NCBI GenBank assembly: GCA_022360275.1 | Contig: JAKSDC010000182.1 | Coordinates: 1 to 31,937, forward strand | DNA length: 31,937 bases | Direction: 5' to 3' | From: Chlorobiales bacterium | GTDB lineage: Bacteria > Bacteroidota > Chlorobiia > Chlorobiales > Chlorobiaceae | Shown here: positions 16,665 to 25,327 of the stretch, piece after piece | Layout: each line of letters starts with the position of its first letter | How positions within the stretch are numbered: position 1 is the first letter of the stretch | Notes under the pieces: generated by a model | Seen by the model: the letters and a program-made list of their open reading frames with translations, nothing else | What the model was told of the DNA's origin: nothing | Databases searched by the model: none | Translations under genes and position numbers: made by a program

Positions 16665-16723
16665 CGTGGTAAATATGCCTGATGGCAGAAGGCTGGATGA
16701 ATTGATCCGTGCGTAATGGCAAA

Positions 16724-16757
16724 CGCCCCGTAACAATAACATTGTAATTACGGGGCG
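16724..16757. terminator. Terminator between the peroxiredoxin gene and proS
   Basis: A perfect 10-bp stem, CGCCCCGTAA (16724-16733) with TTACGGGGCG (16748-16757), with further CAAT/ATTG pairing inside the loop. It is followed on the plus strand by GCTGCTTTTC and on the minus strand by TTTG, so it can serve both convergent genes. Confidence 0.8.
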
Positions 16758-16793
16758 GCTGCTTTTCAGGCTCATCTCGTCACTGTTTATGTA

Positions 16794-18239
16794 TTAGTAA
16801 GCTTTGGCAAAAACCACCTTTCTCCTCGACGGCTTACCGCTGTATATGCATGTTCCCGGTTCATTAATGGAGTGGCGGTCGATAAAATCGGCGCTTTCCG
16901 GCAATACCCGGATGGTGGCCTTGGTTTCTTCCTTTATCGCGGTTTCCGTTTCGGTAGTGCCGTCCCAGTGTGCAACGATAAACCCTTTGTCGATGGACCT
17001 CTTGAATTCATCATAGGTGGTAACCTCAAAAGTATTGGCTTCCCTGAATTCAAGTGCCCGCTTGAACATCGACTGCTGTATGGTTTCAAGAAGTGAAGCT
17101 ATTGATGCTGCAAGCGTATCGTCCAGTGCGAGCTTTTGTTTTTCGCCTGTATCACGACGGACGGCAATGCAGATGTTGTTCGAGATATCGCGTGGTCCGA
17201 TCTCAAGACGGACAGGTATTCCCTGCAGTTCGTATTCCGCAAATTTCCAGCCGGGAGAGTTTTGTTCGCTGTCGTCGACAAACGCATTGATCCCGCTTTT
17301 TTTCAGCTTCCTGCAAACAGCATGAGCTTTATCCGCGACAGCCTGTTTGTCTCCTTTGAGAATAGGGACGATGACTACCTGCCTGGAGGAAAGTTTAGGC
17401 GGCAGGACAAGCCCCTTGTCATCGGAATGCGCCATTATAAGCGCGCCGATCAAGCGCGTTGAGACCCCCCAGCTTGTTGCCCAGACATATTCGAGCTTTC
17501 CTTCTTTTGTTTGAAACTGGCAGTCAAAGGCTTTGGCAAAATTCTGCCCAAGGTTATGCGAGGTTCCTGACTGCAGGGCTTTTTTATCCTGCATCATTGC
17601 CTCTATACACCAAGTTTCATCTGCTCCGGCAAACTTTTCGCTTTCGGTTTTTCGTCCCATGATAACCGGAAGAGCCATGTATTCTTCGGCAAAGCTCTTG
17701 TAAACATTGATCATGCGAAGCACTTCTTCCTGTGCTTCTTCAGAAGAGGCGTGGGCAGTATGACCTTCCTGCCAGAGAAACTCGGCGGTACGAAGGAAAA
17801 GCCTGGTACGCATTTCCCAACGAACGACGTTTGCCCACTGATTGATCAGAAGAGGAAGGTCGCGGTATGACTGGATCCATTTTTTATAGGATGCCCAGAT
17901 AACCGTTTCCGACGTTGGACGGACATAGAGCTTTTCCGTGAGTTCTTCTCCGCCACCTTGCGTTACAACCGCGCACTCGGGTGCGAAGCCTTCGATATGG
18001 TCAGCTTCTTTCCGGATATAGCTCTCGGGGATGAACAGCGGAAAATAGGCGTTGACATGACCGGTTTCCTTGAACATGCCGTCAAGGGCGGCCTGCATTT
18101 TTTCCCAGATTGCATATCCGTTTGGCCGGATAACCATGCAGCCTCTGACGTCTGAATAGTCAGCCAGTTTTGCCGAACGAACGAGATCTATGTACCACTG
18201 TGAATAGTCCTCTTCTCGCGAGGTGATTTTGTCTGCCAC
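16794..18239 (-). CDS. proS: Prolyl-tRNA synthetase, archaeal/eukaryotic type
   Basis: ProRS charges tRNA-Pro. The 481-residue length, the start EDYSQWYIDLVRSAKLADYS, the class II motif 2 region with VRWEMRTRLFLRTAEFLWQEG, and the C-terminal zinc-binding-like extension ending VVFAKAY all mark the archaeal/eukaryotic (type 3) form. The bacterial form is longer and carries an editing insertion, which is absent here. The anticodon-binding domain lies at about residues 280-380 (VVIVPILKGD). The protein is complete. It follows the DUF4412-like gene by 50 bp on the same strand, so the two may be co-transcribed. Confidence 0.96.
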   Translation of the reverse strand: MADKITSREEDYSQWYIDLVRSAKLADYSDVRGCMVIRPNGYAIWEKMQAALDGMFKETGHVNAYFPLFIPESYIRKEADHIEGFAPECAVVTQGGGEELTEKLYVRPTSETVIWASYKKWIQSYRDLPLLINQWANVVRWEMRTRLFLRTAEFLWQEGHTAHASSEEAQEEVLRMINVYKSFAEEYMALPVIMGRKTESEKFAGADETWCIEAMMQDKKALQSGTSHNLGQNFAKAFDCQFQTKEGKLEYVWATSWGVSTRLIGALIMAHSDDKGLVLPPKLSSRQVVIVPILKGDKQAVADKAHAVCRKLKKSGINAFVDDSEQNSPGWKFAEYELQGIPVRLEIGPRDISNNICIAVRRDTGEKQKLALDDTLAASIASLLETIQQSMFKRALEFREANTFEVTTYDEFKRSIDKGFIVAHWDGTTETETAIKEETKATIRVLPESADFIDRHSINEPGTCIYSGKPSRRKVVFAKAY

Positions 18240-18289
18240 GTAACGGAGTGTTTTATTGGTTCGGAAAATATTTCGTGAAAATATACGAT

Positions 18290-19030
18290 CTACTCCTTGA
18301 AATTCTTGATTTTCTCCATGAGGTCTTTCAGATGTTCTTTCTGTTGCCTGTTAAGGGGCTGCCGGGAGTCAACGATCTCGGTATAACCTTCCGGGATAGT
18401 GAAATCGTACGGTTCGAGAGGGGCTTGCTGTACGGAAACAACCTCCATTGCAAGCGTTCCGCTTTCATTATTCTGGATTATCTTGACCGGAAAACCGTCA
18501 AGGCCTTCGTCGGAGAGCTTTTTAGCAAGGACGGTGTTGGAAAGACGGGGGTTCTGTGATTGAAGAAGTCTGAACGTTTGAAAATCGCCAATGTCACGTG
18601 TAAGCCACATCTCGATGGTGTCGGACGTACTGAAAAGCCTGACGCGCTCACAGTTATATCCCTTTATGTTTGCCTTTCCGGCTTTTTCGATTCTGTAATC
18701 GTAGTCAAAATCGACCAGCGTAGCGTTTTCGGCAGCCTCTCTGAGATTGACTTTTGTGAACGTACGGGCTTTATGGTTGACGATAACCGCCTGGTCGGGC
18801 TGCGAAGCACGGGTTATTACCGTTGTTTTGAGAGGGTCGGGGATTTTGTCGAGCTTTGTGGTCATGTCCATCCGCTGAGCCTTGCTGCCGAAAAAGTATA
18901 GTATTTCCGATGTGCCGTTGTGCATGGTCAGGTTCATGTCAATGATACCCGTGAACTTTGCAAATGCAGACGCGGTTGACAGGCTTTGAAGCATCAGCGT
19001 CGTCAGCACTATCGAGAGCAGTTTCTTCAT
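18290..19030 (-). CDS. Exported DUF4412-like protein
   Basis: The 246-residue protein has a clear signal peptide (MKKLLSIVLTTLMLQSLSTA, cleavage likely after ASAFA). The mature part is a beta-rich domain with features of DUF4412: an early FTGIIDMNLTMHNGTSEILY, a middle IKGYNCERVRL (the recurring G-Y-x-C/x-R element), and PYDFTIPEGYTEI near the end. The function of the family is unknown; a periplasmic or outer-membrane-associated role is likely. The C-terminus is a charged helix. The ATG at MKKLL was chosen for the signal peptide and a GGGAA just upstream; two upstream in-frame ATGs exist. A 12-bp sequence also present in the fmoA leader lies about 69 bp upstream. Confidence 0.75.
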   Translation of the reverse strand: MKKLLSIVLTTLMLQSLSTASAFAKFTGIIDMNLTMHNGTSEILYFFGSKAQRMDMTTKLDKIPDPLKTTVITRASQPDQAVIVNHKARTFTKVNLREAAENATLVDFDYDYRIEKAGKANIKGYNCERVRLFSTSDTIEMWLTRDIGDFQTFRLLQSQNPRLSNTVLAKKLSDEGLDGFPVKIIQNNESGTLAMEVVSVQQAPLEPYDFTIPEGYTEIVDSRQPLNRQQKEHLKDLMEKIKNFKE

Positions 19031-19253
19031 AGTGTTCCCGGTTTTAGCCTTCATAAAACGCATACAAAACTAACGATTTTTTTTTGAAATATGTTTGGGT
19101 TAAATAACAGTAGCCCTGCATCACACTTTTTGGGAAATGGTTATCAGTACCCTTTCTCAGTGCAGGGAGGTCAACAGGTTTGACGACAGCTTTCTTGGAT
19201 ACAGGCTGTCAAAAAAGAATATTTTTCAGGAAAAGGTTGTCTGAACAGCGAAT

Positions 19254-20159
19254 ATGCAGGATAGTGATCGACAGTGGCTGACACTGGATTTACTGAAAGC
19301 TGCCGAGGAACATTTCAAAGATAAGGAGATCGAGGCTGCTCGTTTGAATGCGGAGATCCTGCTTGCTCATGTTCTTCAGTCTACCAGGATGGAGCTGTAT
19401 TTGAAACATGATCGGCCCATTTTTCAGCGGGAACTTGAAGAGTTTCGTTTACTTTGCAGAAAGCGTTTGAAAGGAAGGCCTCTCCAGTATATTACCGGGG
19501 AACAGATTTTTTACGGCCATTCATTCCTGGTTGATGAACGGGTGCTGATTCCAAGACCCGAGACCGAGCTTGTTCTGGAACATGCACTTGATCGCATGGC
19601 AGTCCAGGGTTTTACAGACAGGGGAGGGGTTTCCGTTCTTGACATCGGTACAGGCACAGGATGTCTTGCCATTATGCTTGCCCTCAAGCTGCCGAATGTG
19701 AAAATAACGGCGGTGGATCTTTCACCCGGAGCGCTGGAGGTGGCAGAGCGTAACGCCGTGAGGCATGATGTTTCCGGCAGGATCGATTTTCTGCAGGCCG
19801 ATGCTCTGAGTCCACGATTTGCAGATGACGTGAGAGAGAAATATGACGTGATTCTTTCCAACCCGCCCTATATACCCGAGCTTGAATGGGAGGGGCTTGA
19901 ACCGGAGGTTAAAGAGCACGAACCGAAAATGGCCATGGTGATACTCGACGGATTTGCTTTTTATCGTGCAATAACCGCAAATGCTCCCGTTTTGCTCAAA
20001 ACCGGAGGACTGCTTTGTTTCGAGCTGCATGCTGATGGAGCGGGAAAAGTCCTGGAGATTGTGTCAGCACATGGCATCCGGGACGTGGAAGTGCATCAGG
20101 ATTATGCAGGGTGGGACAGAGTGCTTTCGGGATTATTGAAGGGCTCCGGTGCAGGGTGA
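19254..20159 (+). CDS. prmC: Peptide chain release factor N5-glutamine methyltransferase
   Basis: PrmC (HemK) methylates the glutamine of the GGQ motif in release factors RF1 and RF2, which speeds termination. The 301-residue protein has the N-terminal helical domain (LNAEILLAHVL), the linker LIPRPETELV (99-108), the SAM-binding DIGTGTGCLAI (130-140), and the substrate-glutamine-binding NPPY at 203-206. The usual EPxxALDGG element appears as EPKMAMVILDG, slightly divergent. The upstream 223 bp shared with the divergent DUF4412-like gene shows no convincing promoter. It lies ahead of hrcA with a 233-bp gap. Confidence 0.96.
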   Translation: MQDSDRQWLTLDLLKAAEEHFKDKEIEAARLNAEILLAHVLQSTRMELYLKHDRPIFQRELEEFRLLCRKRLKGRPLQYITGEQIFYGHSFLVDERVLIPRPETELVLEHALDRMAVQGFTDRGGVSVLDIGTGTGCLAIMLALKLPNVKITAVDLSPGALEVAERNAVRHDVSGRIDFLQADALSPRFADDVREKYDVILSNPPYIPELEWEGLEPEVKEHEPKMAMVILDGFAFYRAITANAPVLLKTGGLLCFELHADGAGKVLEIVSAHGIRDVEVHQDYAGWDRVLSGLLKGSGAG

Positions 20160-20392
20160 TTCTGCATGTGGAGGATTGGCAAGTCCGGTAACGGCTGGAC
20201 AGGGCTTGACGAATGAAATTAATTGGTTATCTGTATTGTTTAAAAAGTCGAAATTTATTATACGGATTATACCGTATCAGTTTGTTTTTTGCTAAATTGG
20301 GCGTTTTGTGACTCCCGGGCCGATTTACCTGTGATGAAATAGCTTAACTCGGCCGTTATGTTTGAACATTTACACGTTGTTTTAATGTATCG

Positions 20393-21454
20393 ATGATGAT
20401 GTTTCATGACCTTTCAGAACGTGAGCGCCAGGTGCTGTCTATCATTATACAGGCCTATGTCATGAATGCAGCTCCGGTCGGTTCGCGGTATATAGCAAAG
20501 AACTATAATCTCGGTCTTTCCGATGCGACCGTAAGAAACGTTATGGCCGACCTCGAAGATGAGGGATATATCAGCCAGCCGCATACCTCGGCCGGTCGTG
20601 TTCCTACCGACAAGGGTTATCGCTATTACGTGGATCTTATCATGCGGGTGCAGCGTATTGACGAGAAGGAGAAAAAACGGATAGACCGCAATTTCAAGCT
20701 GCTAAATTACGATCCCAAAGATTCTGCAGAGGTTCTTCAGGCGGCTGCAAAGGTGCTGGGGAGTATTTCCCGGCAATTGAGCGTTGTGGTTTCTCCGGGA
20801 TTGTCGAATGCGGTATTCGAGCGTCTGGATATGATTCTCCTGAGTTCATCGAGAATCATGGTTGTTTTGTCTATTCAGTCGCTTTTCGTAAGGACCATTG
20901 TCATGGAGCTCAATCTCAACGTGTCGCGCCGGCAGATAGATTCTGTTATCGAGTTGCTTAACCAGAGGCTCTCGGGACTGACCTTGTCTGAAATACGGAA
21001 TTCGATCGACAAACGCCTGGCCGATTGTGATAAAGACAGGGCTTTGCTGAATATGATTGTCGGCTCGGCGGATGACCTTTTTGATGATTCGCCGGTTTTG
21101 GAAAGGCTCTATATTGCCGGTGCCGAATATATCATTCATCAGCCGGAATTCGATCAGCCCCAGAAGGTACGCGATCTCGTATGCATGATTGAGGATAAAA
21201 ACCGTGTGGCGGAGTTGCTTGAAAAAGATGGTGACACTGCTTTGAACAACCCCTCCGGACTTGACGTGAGTATCTCGATCGGAAGGGAAAACACTGCTTC
21301 CACGGCGGAGGACTTTACTGTTGTGACAACTCCTTACTATGTGGGGAATACCATGGGCAGACTTGGAGTGCTCGGTCCGAAAAGAATGGATTACGAGCGT
21401 GTTGTAAGGCTTGTCAACTATATGGCTGACAGGTTGTCTCATTCGTTATCCTGA
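20393..21454 (+). CDS. hrcA: Heat-inducible transcription repressor HrcA
   Basis: HrcA binds CIRCE operators and represses chaperone genes until heat or unfolded protein draws GroEL away. The 353-residue protein has the N-terminal winged helix (LSERERQVLSIIIQAYV, then APVGSRYIA and SDATVRNVMADLEDEGYI). The highly conserved PHTSAGRVPTDKGYRYYVD follows at about 62-80. The C-terminal end GPKRMDYERVVRLVNYMADRLS is also typical. The first of three nearby in-frame ATGs was used; no strong ribosome-binding site is visible. It heads an hrcA-grpE-dnaJ cluster. No CIRCE (TTAGCACTC-N9-GAGTGCTAA) is seen in the 233 bp upstream. Confidence 0.97.
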   Translation: MMMFHDLSERERQVLSIIIQAYVMNAAPVGSRYIAKNYNLGLSDATVRNVMADLEDEGYISQPHTSAGRVPTDKGYRYYVDLIMRVQRIDEKEKKRIDRNFKLLNYDPKDSAEVLQAAAKVLGSISRQLSVVVSPGLSNAVFERLDMILLSSSRIMVVLSIQSLFVRTIVMELNLNVSRRQIDSVIELLNQRLSGLTLSEIRNSIDKRLADCDKDRALLNMIVGSADDLFDDSPVLERLYIAGAEYIIHQPEFDQPQKVRDLVCMIEDKNRVAELLEKDGDTALNNPSGLDVSISIGRENTASTAEDFTVVTTPYYVGNTMGRLGVLGPKRMDYERVVRLVNYMADRLSHSLS

Positions 21455-21564
21455 ACAGCAGTGACAAGAAACGAGTGACGGACAATGAATGCTGTGTCGG
21501 GGGACAGGTAACCGGAGTATGGTGAGAAAAAAGGAAAATAAAAACTGCAAAAAAGTGTAGACAC

Positions 21565-22140
21565 ATGACAAAAAAAGCTTCGAAGCAGAAAACTGAACGG
21601 ATGGAACAGGGGAAAACGACCGGAACTGAAGAAACGATCAAGCAGTCTGAAGCGCTTGCCGCAAGAGTCAGGGAGCTTGAGAGCGAATTGAGCGGGACCA
21701 GGCAACAGGCCGACAAGCTTAAGGAGGAGCTGATACGGAAGGCTGCCGAGTTTGAGAATTTTCGCCGTCAGAAAGAGCGTGAAGCACAAATGGCAGGAGC
21801 AAGGGTTTTGGAAAAGACTATAAAAGAACTGCTGCCTGTGGTCGATGATGTCAACCGTATTGTCGAGCATGCTCCTGAAGTGCTTGAAAAGACGGAGGAG
21901 GCTCGTCCCTATGTTGACGGAGTCGAGCTGTTACAGAAAAACCTTTTTAAATGGCTTTCCGATAAGGGAGTCAGCAGGATTGAAGCGATAGGAAAAAAAA
22001 TGGATGTCAATTTTCATGAAGCCATTACACTGGTCGATAGTCCGGATGCTGAACCGGAAACGATTCTTGAAGAGTTCCAGACCGGTTATCTTCTGGGGGA
22101 TAAAGTGCTTCGACATGCCAAGGTTGTAGTGGCAAAGTAA
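21565..22140 (+). CDS. grpE: Nucleotide exchange factor GrpE
   Basis: GrpE releases ADP from DnaK and resets the chaperone cycle. The 191-residue protein has a charged N-terminal tail and a long coiled-coil helix (about 35-85, including LIRKAAEFENFRRQKERE). The C-terminal beta head contains MDVNFHEAI (about 150-158) and ends EEFQTGYLLGDKVLRHAKVVVAK, the family signature. It lies 110 bp after hrcA and 57 bp before dnaJ, all plus strand. The dnaK gene is not in the window. Confidence 0.97.
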   Translation: MTKKASKQKTERMEQGKTTGTEETIKQSEALAARVRELESELSGTRQQADKLKEELIRKAAEFENFRRQKEREAQMAGARVLEKTIKELLPVVDDVNRIVEHAPEVLEKTEEARPYVDGVELLQKNLFKWLSDKGVSRIEAIGKKMDVNFHEAITLVDSPDAEPETILEEFQTGYLLGDKVLRHAKVVVAK

Positions 22141-22197
22141 GAACAAACAGAAAGGTTATTCTTGGAAAACAGTTATACAAGGGATAGTTGATAAGAG

Positions 22198-23397
22198 ATG
22201 AAGAGAGATTATTATGAAGTTCTCGGTGTATCAAGGTCGGCTTCGAAAGATGATATAAAAAAATCATATCGCCAGCTTGCCATGAAATACCACCCGGATA
22301 AAAATCCGGGAGACAGTGAAGCCGAAGAACATTTTAAAGAGGTTAATGAGGCGTACGAAGTGTTGAGTAACGATGATAAACGGCGTCGTTACGATCAGTT
22401 CGGGCATGCCGGGGTTGGTTCTTCCGCATCCTCTCAGGGCGGTGCGTATGGAGCGGAGGCCGGCGATTTTGGCGATATTTTCAGTGCATTCAGTGACATG
22501 TTCAGCGGCGGTGCGAGATCCGGCGGCGGTTCCCCGTTTGGCTTTGAGGAGGTCTTCGGGGGAGGTTTCGGAGGCGGGGCCCGACGATCGAGAACTACGG
22601 CAGGTGTGCGGGGCGGCGATTTGAAAATCCGTTTGAAGCTTACCCTGGAAGAGATTGCAAAAGGAGTTGAAAAAACACTGAAAATCAAAAAACAAATTCC
22701 CTGTGAAGTGTGTAACGGTACGGGCTCTAAAACAGGTGAGCTCGAAACCTGCGCAACATGCCAGGGTACCGGCGAGGTTCGTCAGGCTTCAAAAACGATG
22801 TTCGGGCAGTTTGTCAATATAACAGCATGTCCAACCTGTGGAGGTGAAGGAAAAGTGGTCAAGGACCGCTGCACTTCTTGCCACGGCGAAGGTATCAAGC
22901 AGGGAGAAACGACCGTAAAGGTAAATATCCCTGCCGGTGTTGAAGACGGCAATTATCTTACCCTGAGAGGCCAGGGAAATGCCGGTCCGAGAGGAGGAGC
23001 CAATGGCGATTTGATTGTGGTCGTTGAAGAGGCTGCACACAAACTGTTCGTTCGCAGGGGAGATGACGTCATCTATAATTTACCGGTCAGCTACCCGGAT
23101 ATGGTTCTCGGAACCAAGGTTGAAGTCCCGACGCTTGAAGGGCGTGTGAAGCTGACTGTTCCTCCGGGAACACAGCCGAATACTATGCTGAGAATCAGCG
23201 GAAAAGGTATCGGTCATCTGAAGGCTCCCGGCAGAGGGGACCATCTTGTGCGAGTTAATGTCTTTATTCCAAAGGATCTTTCGCATCGTGACAAGGAGCT
23301 TCTCAGGGAGATGAAAAAGTCCGATCATCTGGTGCCGGATGAGAAAACAGATCATGAGAAGAGCTTTTTTGAAAAGGCCCGCGATATCTTCGGTTAG
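22198..23397 (+). CDS. dnaJ: Chaperone protein DnaJ
   Basis: DnaJ delivers unfolded proteins to DnaK and stimulates its ATPase. The 399-residue type-I protein has the J domain with HPD at 32-34 and a glycine/phenylalanine-rich region at about 70-130. Four C-x2-C-x-G-x-G zinc-binding repeats follow, with cysteines at 169/172, 185/188, 211/214 and 225/228. The C-terminal substrate-binding domain includes VNIPAGVEDG and PGTQPNTMLRI. It is complete, ends just before a strong hairpin terminator, and is the last gene of the hrcA-grpE-dnaJ cluster. Confidence 0.98.
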   Translation: MKRDYYEVLGVSRSASKDDIKKSYRQLAMKYHPDKNPGDSEAEEHFKEVNEAYEVLSNDDKRRRYDQFGHAGVGSSASSQGGAYGAEAGDFGDIFSAFSDMFSGGARSGGGSPFGFEEVFGGGFGGGARRSRTTAGVRGGDLKIRLKLTLEEIAKGVEKTLKIKKQIPCEVCNGTGSKTGELETCATCQGTGEVRQASKTMFGQFVNITACPTCGGEGKVVKDRCTSCHGEGIKQGETTVKVNIPAGVEDGNYLTLRGQGNAGPRGGANGDLIVVVEEAAHKLFVRRGDDVIYNLPVSYPDMVLGTKVEVPTLEGRVKLTVPPGTQPNTMLRISGKGIGHLKAPGRGDHLVRVNVFIPKDLSHRDKELLREMKKSDHLVPDEKTDHEKSFFEKARDIFG

Positions 23398-23414
23398 CAG
23401 AGAGTAGAAACAGA

Positions 23415-23438
23415 AAAAGCCCGATAACAAGGGCTTTT
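23415..23438. terminator. Terminator after dnaJ
   Basis: AAAAGCCC (23415-23422) and GGGCTTTT (23431-23438) form an 8-bp stem around an 8-nt loop. It lies 18 bp after the dnaJ stop and 28 bp from the end of the convergent flavodoxin gene, with T and A runs suited to both directions. Confidence 0.8.
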
Positions 23439-23465
23439 CTGTTTAGAGTCTTTTTGCAGGGTGGT

Positions 23466-24107
23466 TTATTCAAGTTCTGCTTTGGCTTCGTCGATGACGT
23501 TGACGGTTATTTCTCTGTAACCCATCTCTTCGGCATACTCCTCGGCAGCGATTTTTATCCGGTTACGGAAAAACAATGGTATCTGTGCAAGCAGTTCCTG
23601 TGCATCCTCTGTCCATACAAGAGTACTGTTACGGGTTTTAAGCGCTTTTCTATAGGCCTGTACAATGTTATCCACATAGTCGTCGATTGCCTGCTTATCG
23701 GACAACTCCTGCGGTGCAAAAACCTTTTCCGCAAGAATTTTGTTGCGTATGAGTTGGATTTTGAGCTGAGGCAGGTACATCATGTAGGCCATCGGTTCGG
23801 GGCTGCCGCAGGTAAGAAAGAGGGCGACTTTTTTTCTCCTGAGGTATTTCTTGAGATTGCTCTGGAAAAAGGAGCCGAGCAATTCAGAGGATACAAGCAG
23901 GTAGTAAACCGGAGCCCCCATAATCACGACATCGAAGTCCTGGACAAAACTGTAGTCTGCAGTAGCCTTGCATTTTCCTTTTTCTACATACGCTCCGGTT
24001 TCAGCAAGACTTTTGCCGAGAGCATCGACAAATCTGTCGGTTGACCCGCCTACAGAGCGCGTATCATAAAGGATGATCGCTTTCATTTGATGGGAAGAGT
24101 TGGACAT
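23466..24107 (-). CDS. Flavodoxin-like protein fused to a C-terminal PCP_red domain
   Basis: Residues 8-160 of this 213-residue protein form a flavodoxin-like domain. The phosphate-binding loop is YDTRSVGGSTDRF (14-26), followed by DFDVVIMGAPVYY and ALFLTCGSPEP, as in flavodoxin/NADPH-quinone-type proteins that bind FMN. Residues 165-211 (WTEDAQELLAQIPLFFRNR, then EEYAEEMGYREITVNVIDEAK) match the PCP_red pattern, the small C-terminal domain of the BchB subunit of dark protochlorophyllide reductase. The fusion suggests a redox protein connected with chlorin chemistry, but this is inference. It has its own predicted promoter and does not depend on the upstream gapA. The start at MSNSSHQMK is uncertain; MKAIILYD is an alternative. 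Confidence 0.8.
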   Translation of the reverse strand: MSNSSHQMKAIILYDTRSVGGSTDRFVDALGKSLAETGAYVEKGKCKATADYSFVQDFDVVIMGAPVYYLLVSSELLGSFFQSNLKKYLRRKKVALFLTCGSPEPMAYMMYLPQLKIQLIRNKILAEKVFAPQELSDKQAIDDYVDNIVQAYRKALKTRNSTLVWTEDAQELLAQIPLFFRNRIKIAAEEYAEEMGYREITVNVIDEAKAELE

Positions 24108-24158
24108 AATCTCAGTCTCAAAAGTTGTGCGGCTAAACGTCTGGAACTGTAAAGACTT

Positions 24159-24187
24159 AGTATAACATATTAGAGAGTAAATCTCAA
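24159..24187 (-). promoter_or_regulatory. Predicted promoter of the flavodoxin-PCP_red gene
   Basis: On the minus strand, TTGAGA and TATACT are separated by exactly 17 bp, both close to the sigma-70 consensus. Transcription would start about 45 nt before the ATG. It lies downstream of the gapA terminator, supporting an independent transcript. Confidence 0.5.
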
Positions 24188-24232
24188 CAATGGAAAGCCT
24201 GTTGAGGTGTGGAACTGTTGAGGCTGAACAAA

Positions 24233-24263
24233 AAAAGAGGGAGACTACCGATCACCCTCTTTT
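24233..24263 (-). terminator. Terminator of gapA
   Basis: AAAAGAGGG (24233-24241) and CCCTCTTTT (24255-24263) form a 9-bp stem with a 13-nt loop, 26 bp past the gapA stop codon. On the minus strand it is followed by a run of U (TTTTTTTG). Confidence 0.75.
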
Positions 24264-24288
24264 CTGTTACGCAGTATTGTCTCTTTGA

Positions 24289-25293
24289 TCAAACGAAATG
24301 TGCGTAGATTTCAAGAAGATCGACAACCCTTGCCGAGTAGCCGAGTTCGTTATCGTACCACCCGAGTACTTTCACCATGTTCCCTGTAGCCATGGTAAGC
24401 AGCGAATCCAGAATACAGGAGTGGACGTTTCCAACGATGTCGATAGATACTACAGGGTCGGTGCAGAACTGGAGTACGCCTCTCATGTTTCCTTCTGCCG
24501 CCTTCTGCATGGCGGCATTGATTTCCTCTTTTGTTGCAGGTTTTTTGAGAATGACCGAGAGGTCTGTTACGGAGCCGTCAGGTACAGGAACTCTCATCGC
24601 CATACCGTCGAGCTTGCCGGACAGCTCAGGGATAACAAGGCCGATGGCTTTTGCCGCTCCGGTACTTGTCGGAATAATCGAGGTCATGGCGGTACGTGCG
24701 CGGCGCAAATCCTTATGCGGAAGATCGAGAATCCGCTGGTCGTTGGTGAACGCATGAACGGTGGTCATGAAGCCTTTTTCAATGCCGAAGTTATCTTCGA
24801 GAACCTTTGCCATGGGAGCAAGACAGTTTGTTGTACAGCTTGCATTCGATATAACTTCTTCATTACCGGTAATGGTGTCATCATTGACGCCCATAACGAT
24901 TGTTGCGTCAACATCATCCTTAGCCGGCGCTGAAATAATAACCTTTTTTGCTCCTGCAGTGATGTGTTTTGCCGCACCTTCCCGCTTGGTGAATATACCT
25001 GTTGATTCTACTACAAGATCGACACCGAGCTCTTTCCAGGGAAGCTGCGCAGGATCTTTTTCCGAGCAGATGGTGATCTTGTTGCCGTTGACAACAAGGG
25101 CATTATCCTCAACCTCGATATCCGCGCTCAGGATGCCGTGAGTTGAATCGTATTTTAGAAGATGCGCAAGGGTATTGGCGTCACAGAGATCGTTTATTGC
25201 AATGATTTCGACTTTTTCATTTGCCATCGCCTGACGGAATACCAGGCGGCCTATACGTCCAAATCCGTTTATACCGACTTTTACTTTTGCCAT
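24289..25293 (-). CDS. gap: Type I glyceraldehyde-3-phosphate dehydrogenase
   Basis: GAPDH interconverts glyceraldehyde-3-phosphate and 1,3-bisphosphoglycerate in glycolysis and gluconeogenesis; in autotrophic green sulfur bacteria it mainly serves gluconeogenesis from reverse-TCA carbon. The 334-residue protein has the Rossmann motif NGFGRIGR (9-16), catalytic Cys153 in SNASCTTN and catalytic His180 in TTVHAFTNDQ. Asp35 at the end of the second strand suggests NAD rather than NADP use. The protein is complete. It is followed by a strong terminator, and a 16-bp palindrome lies 35 bp upstream of the ATG. Confidence 0.97.
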   Translation of the reverse strand: MAKVKVGINGFGRIGRLVFRQAMANEKVEIIAINDLCDANTLAHLLKYDSTHGILSADIEVEDNALVVNGNKITICSEKDPAQLPWKELGVDLVVESTGIFTKREGAAKHITAGAKKVIISAPAKDDVDATIVMGVNDDTITGNEEVISNASCTTNCLAPMAKVLEDNFGIEKGFMTTVHAFTNDQRILDLPHKDLRRARTAMTSIIPTSTGAAKAIGLVIPELSGKLDGMAMRVPVPDGSVTDLSVILKKPATKEEINAAMQKAAEGNMRGVLQFCTDPVVSIDIVGNVHSCILDSLLTMATGNMVKVLGWYDNELGYSARVVDLLEIYAHFV

Positions 25294-25327
25294 GATAACG
25301 TTTTCAGGTTTGTTTTGTTCAGAAAAA

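Noticed and set aside
20206..20234. Possible hrcA promoter (TTGACG with TATCTG)
   Set aside because: The -10 is poor and the spacing 16 bp; it is also about 160 bp from the gene, so it was not listed.
24199..24224. Direct repeat CTGTTGAGG near the gapA terminator
   Set aside because: Two short copies only, with no clear role; likely chance.
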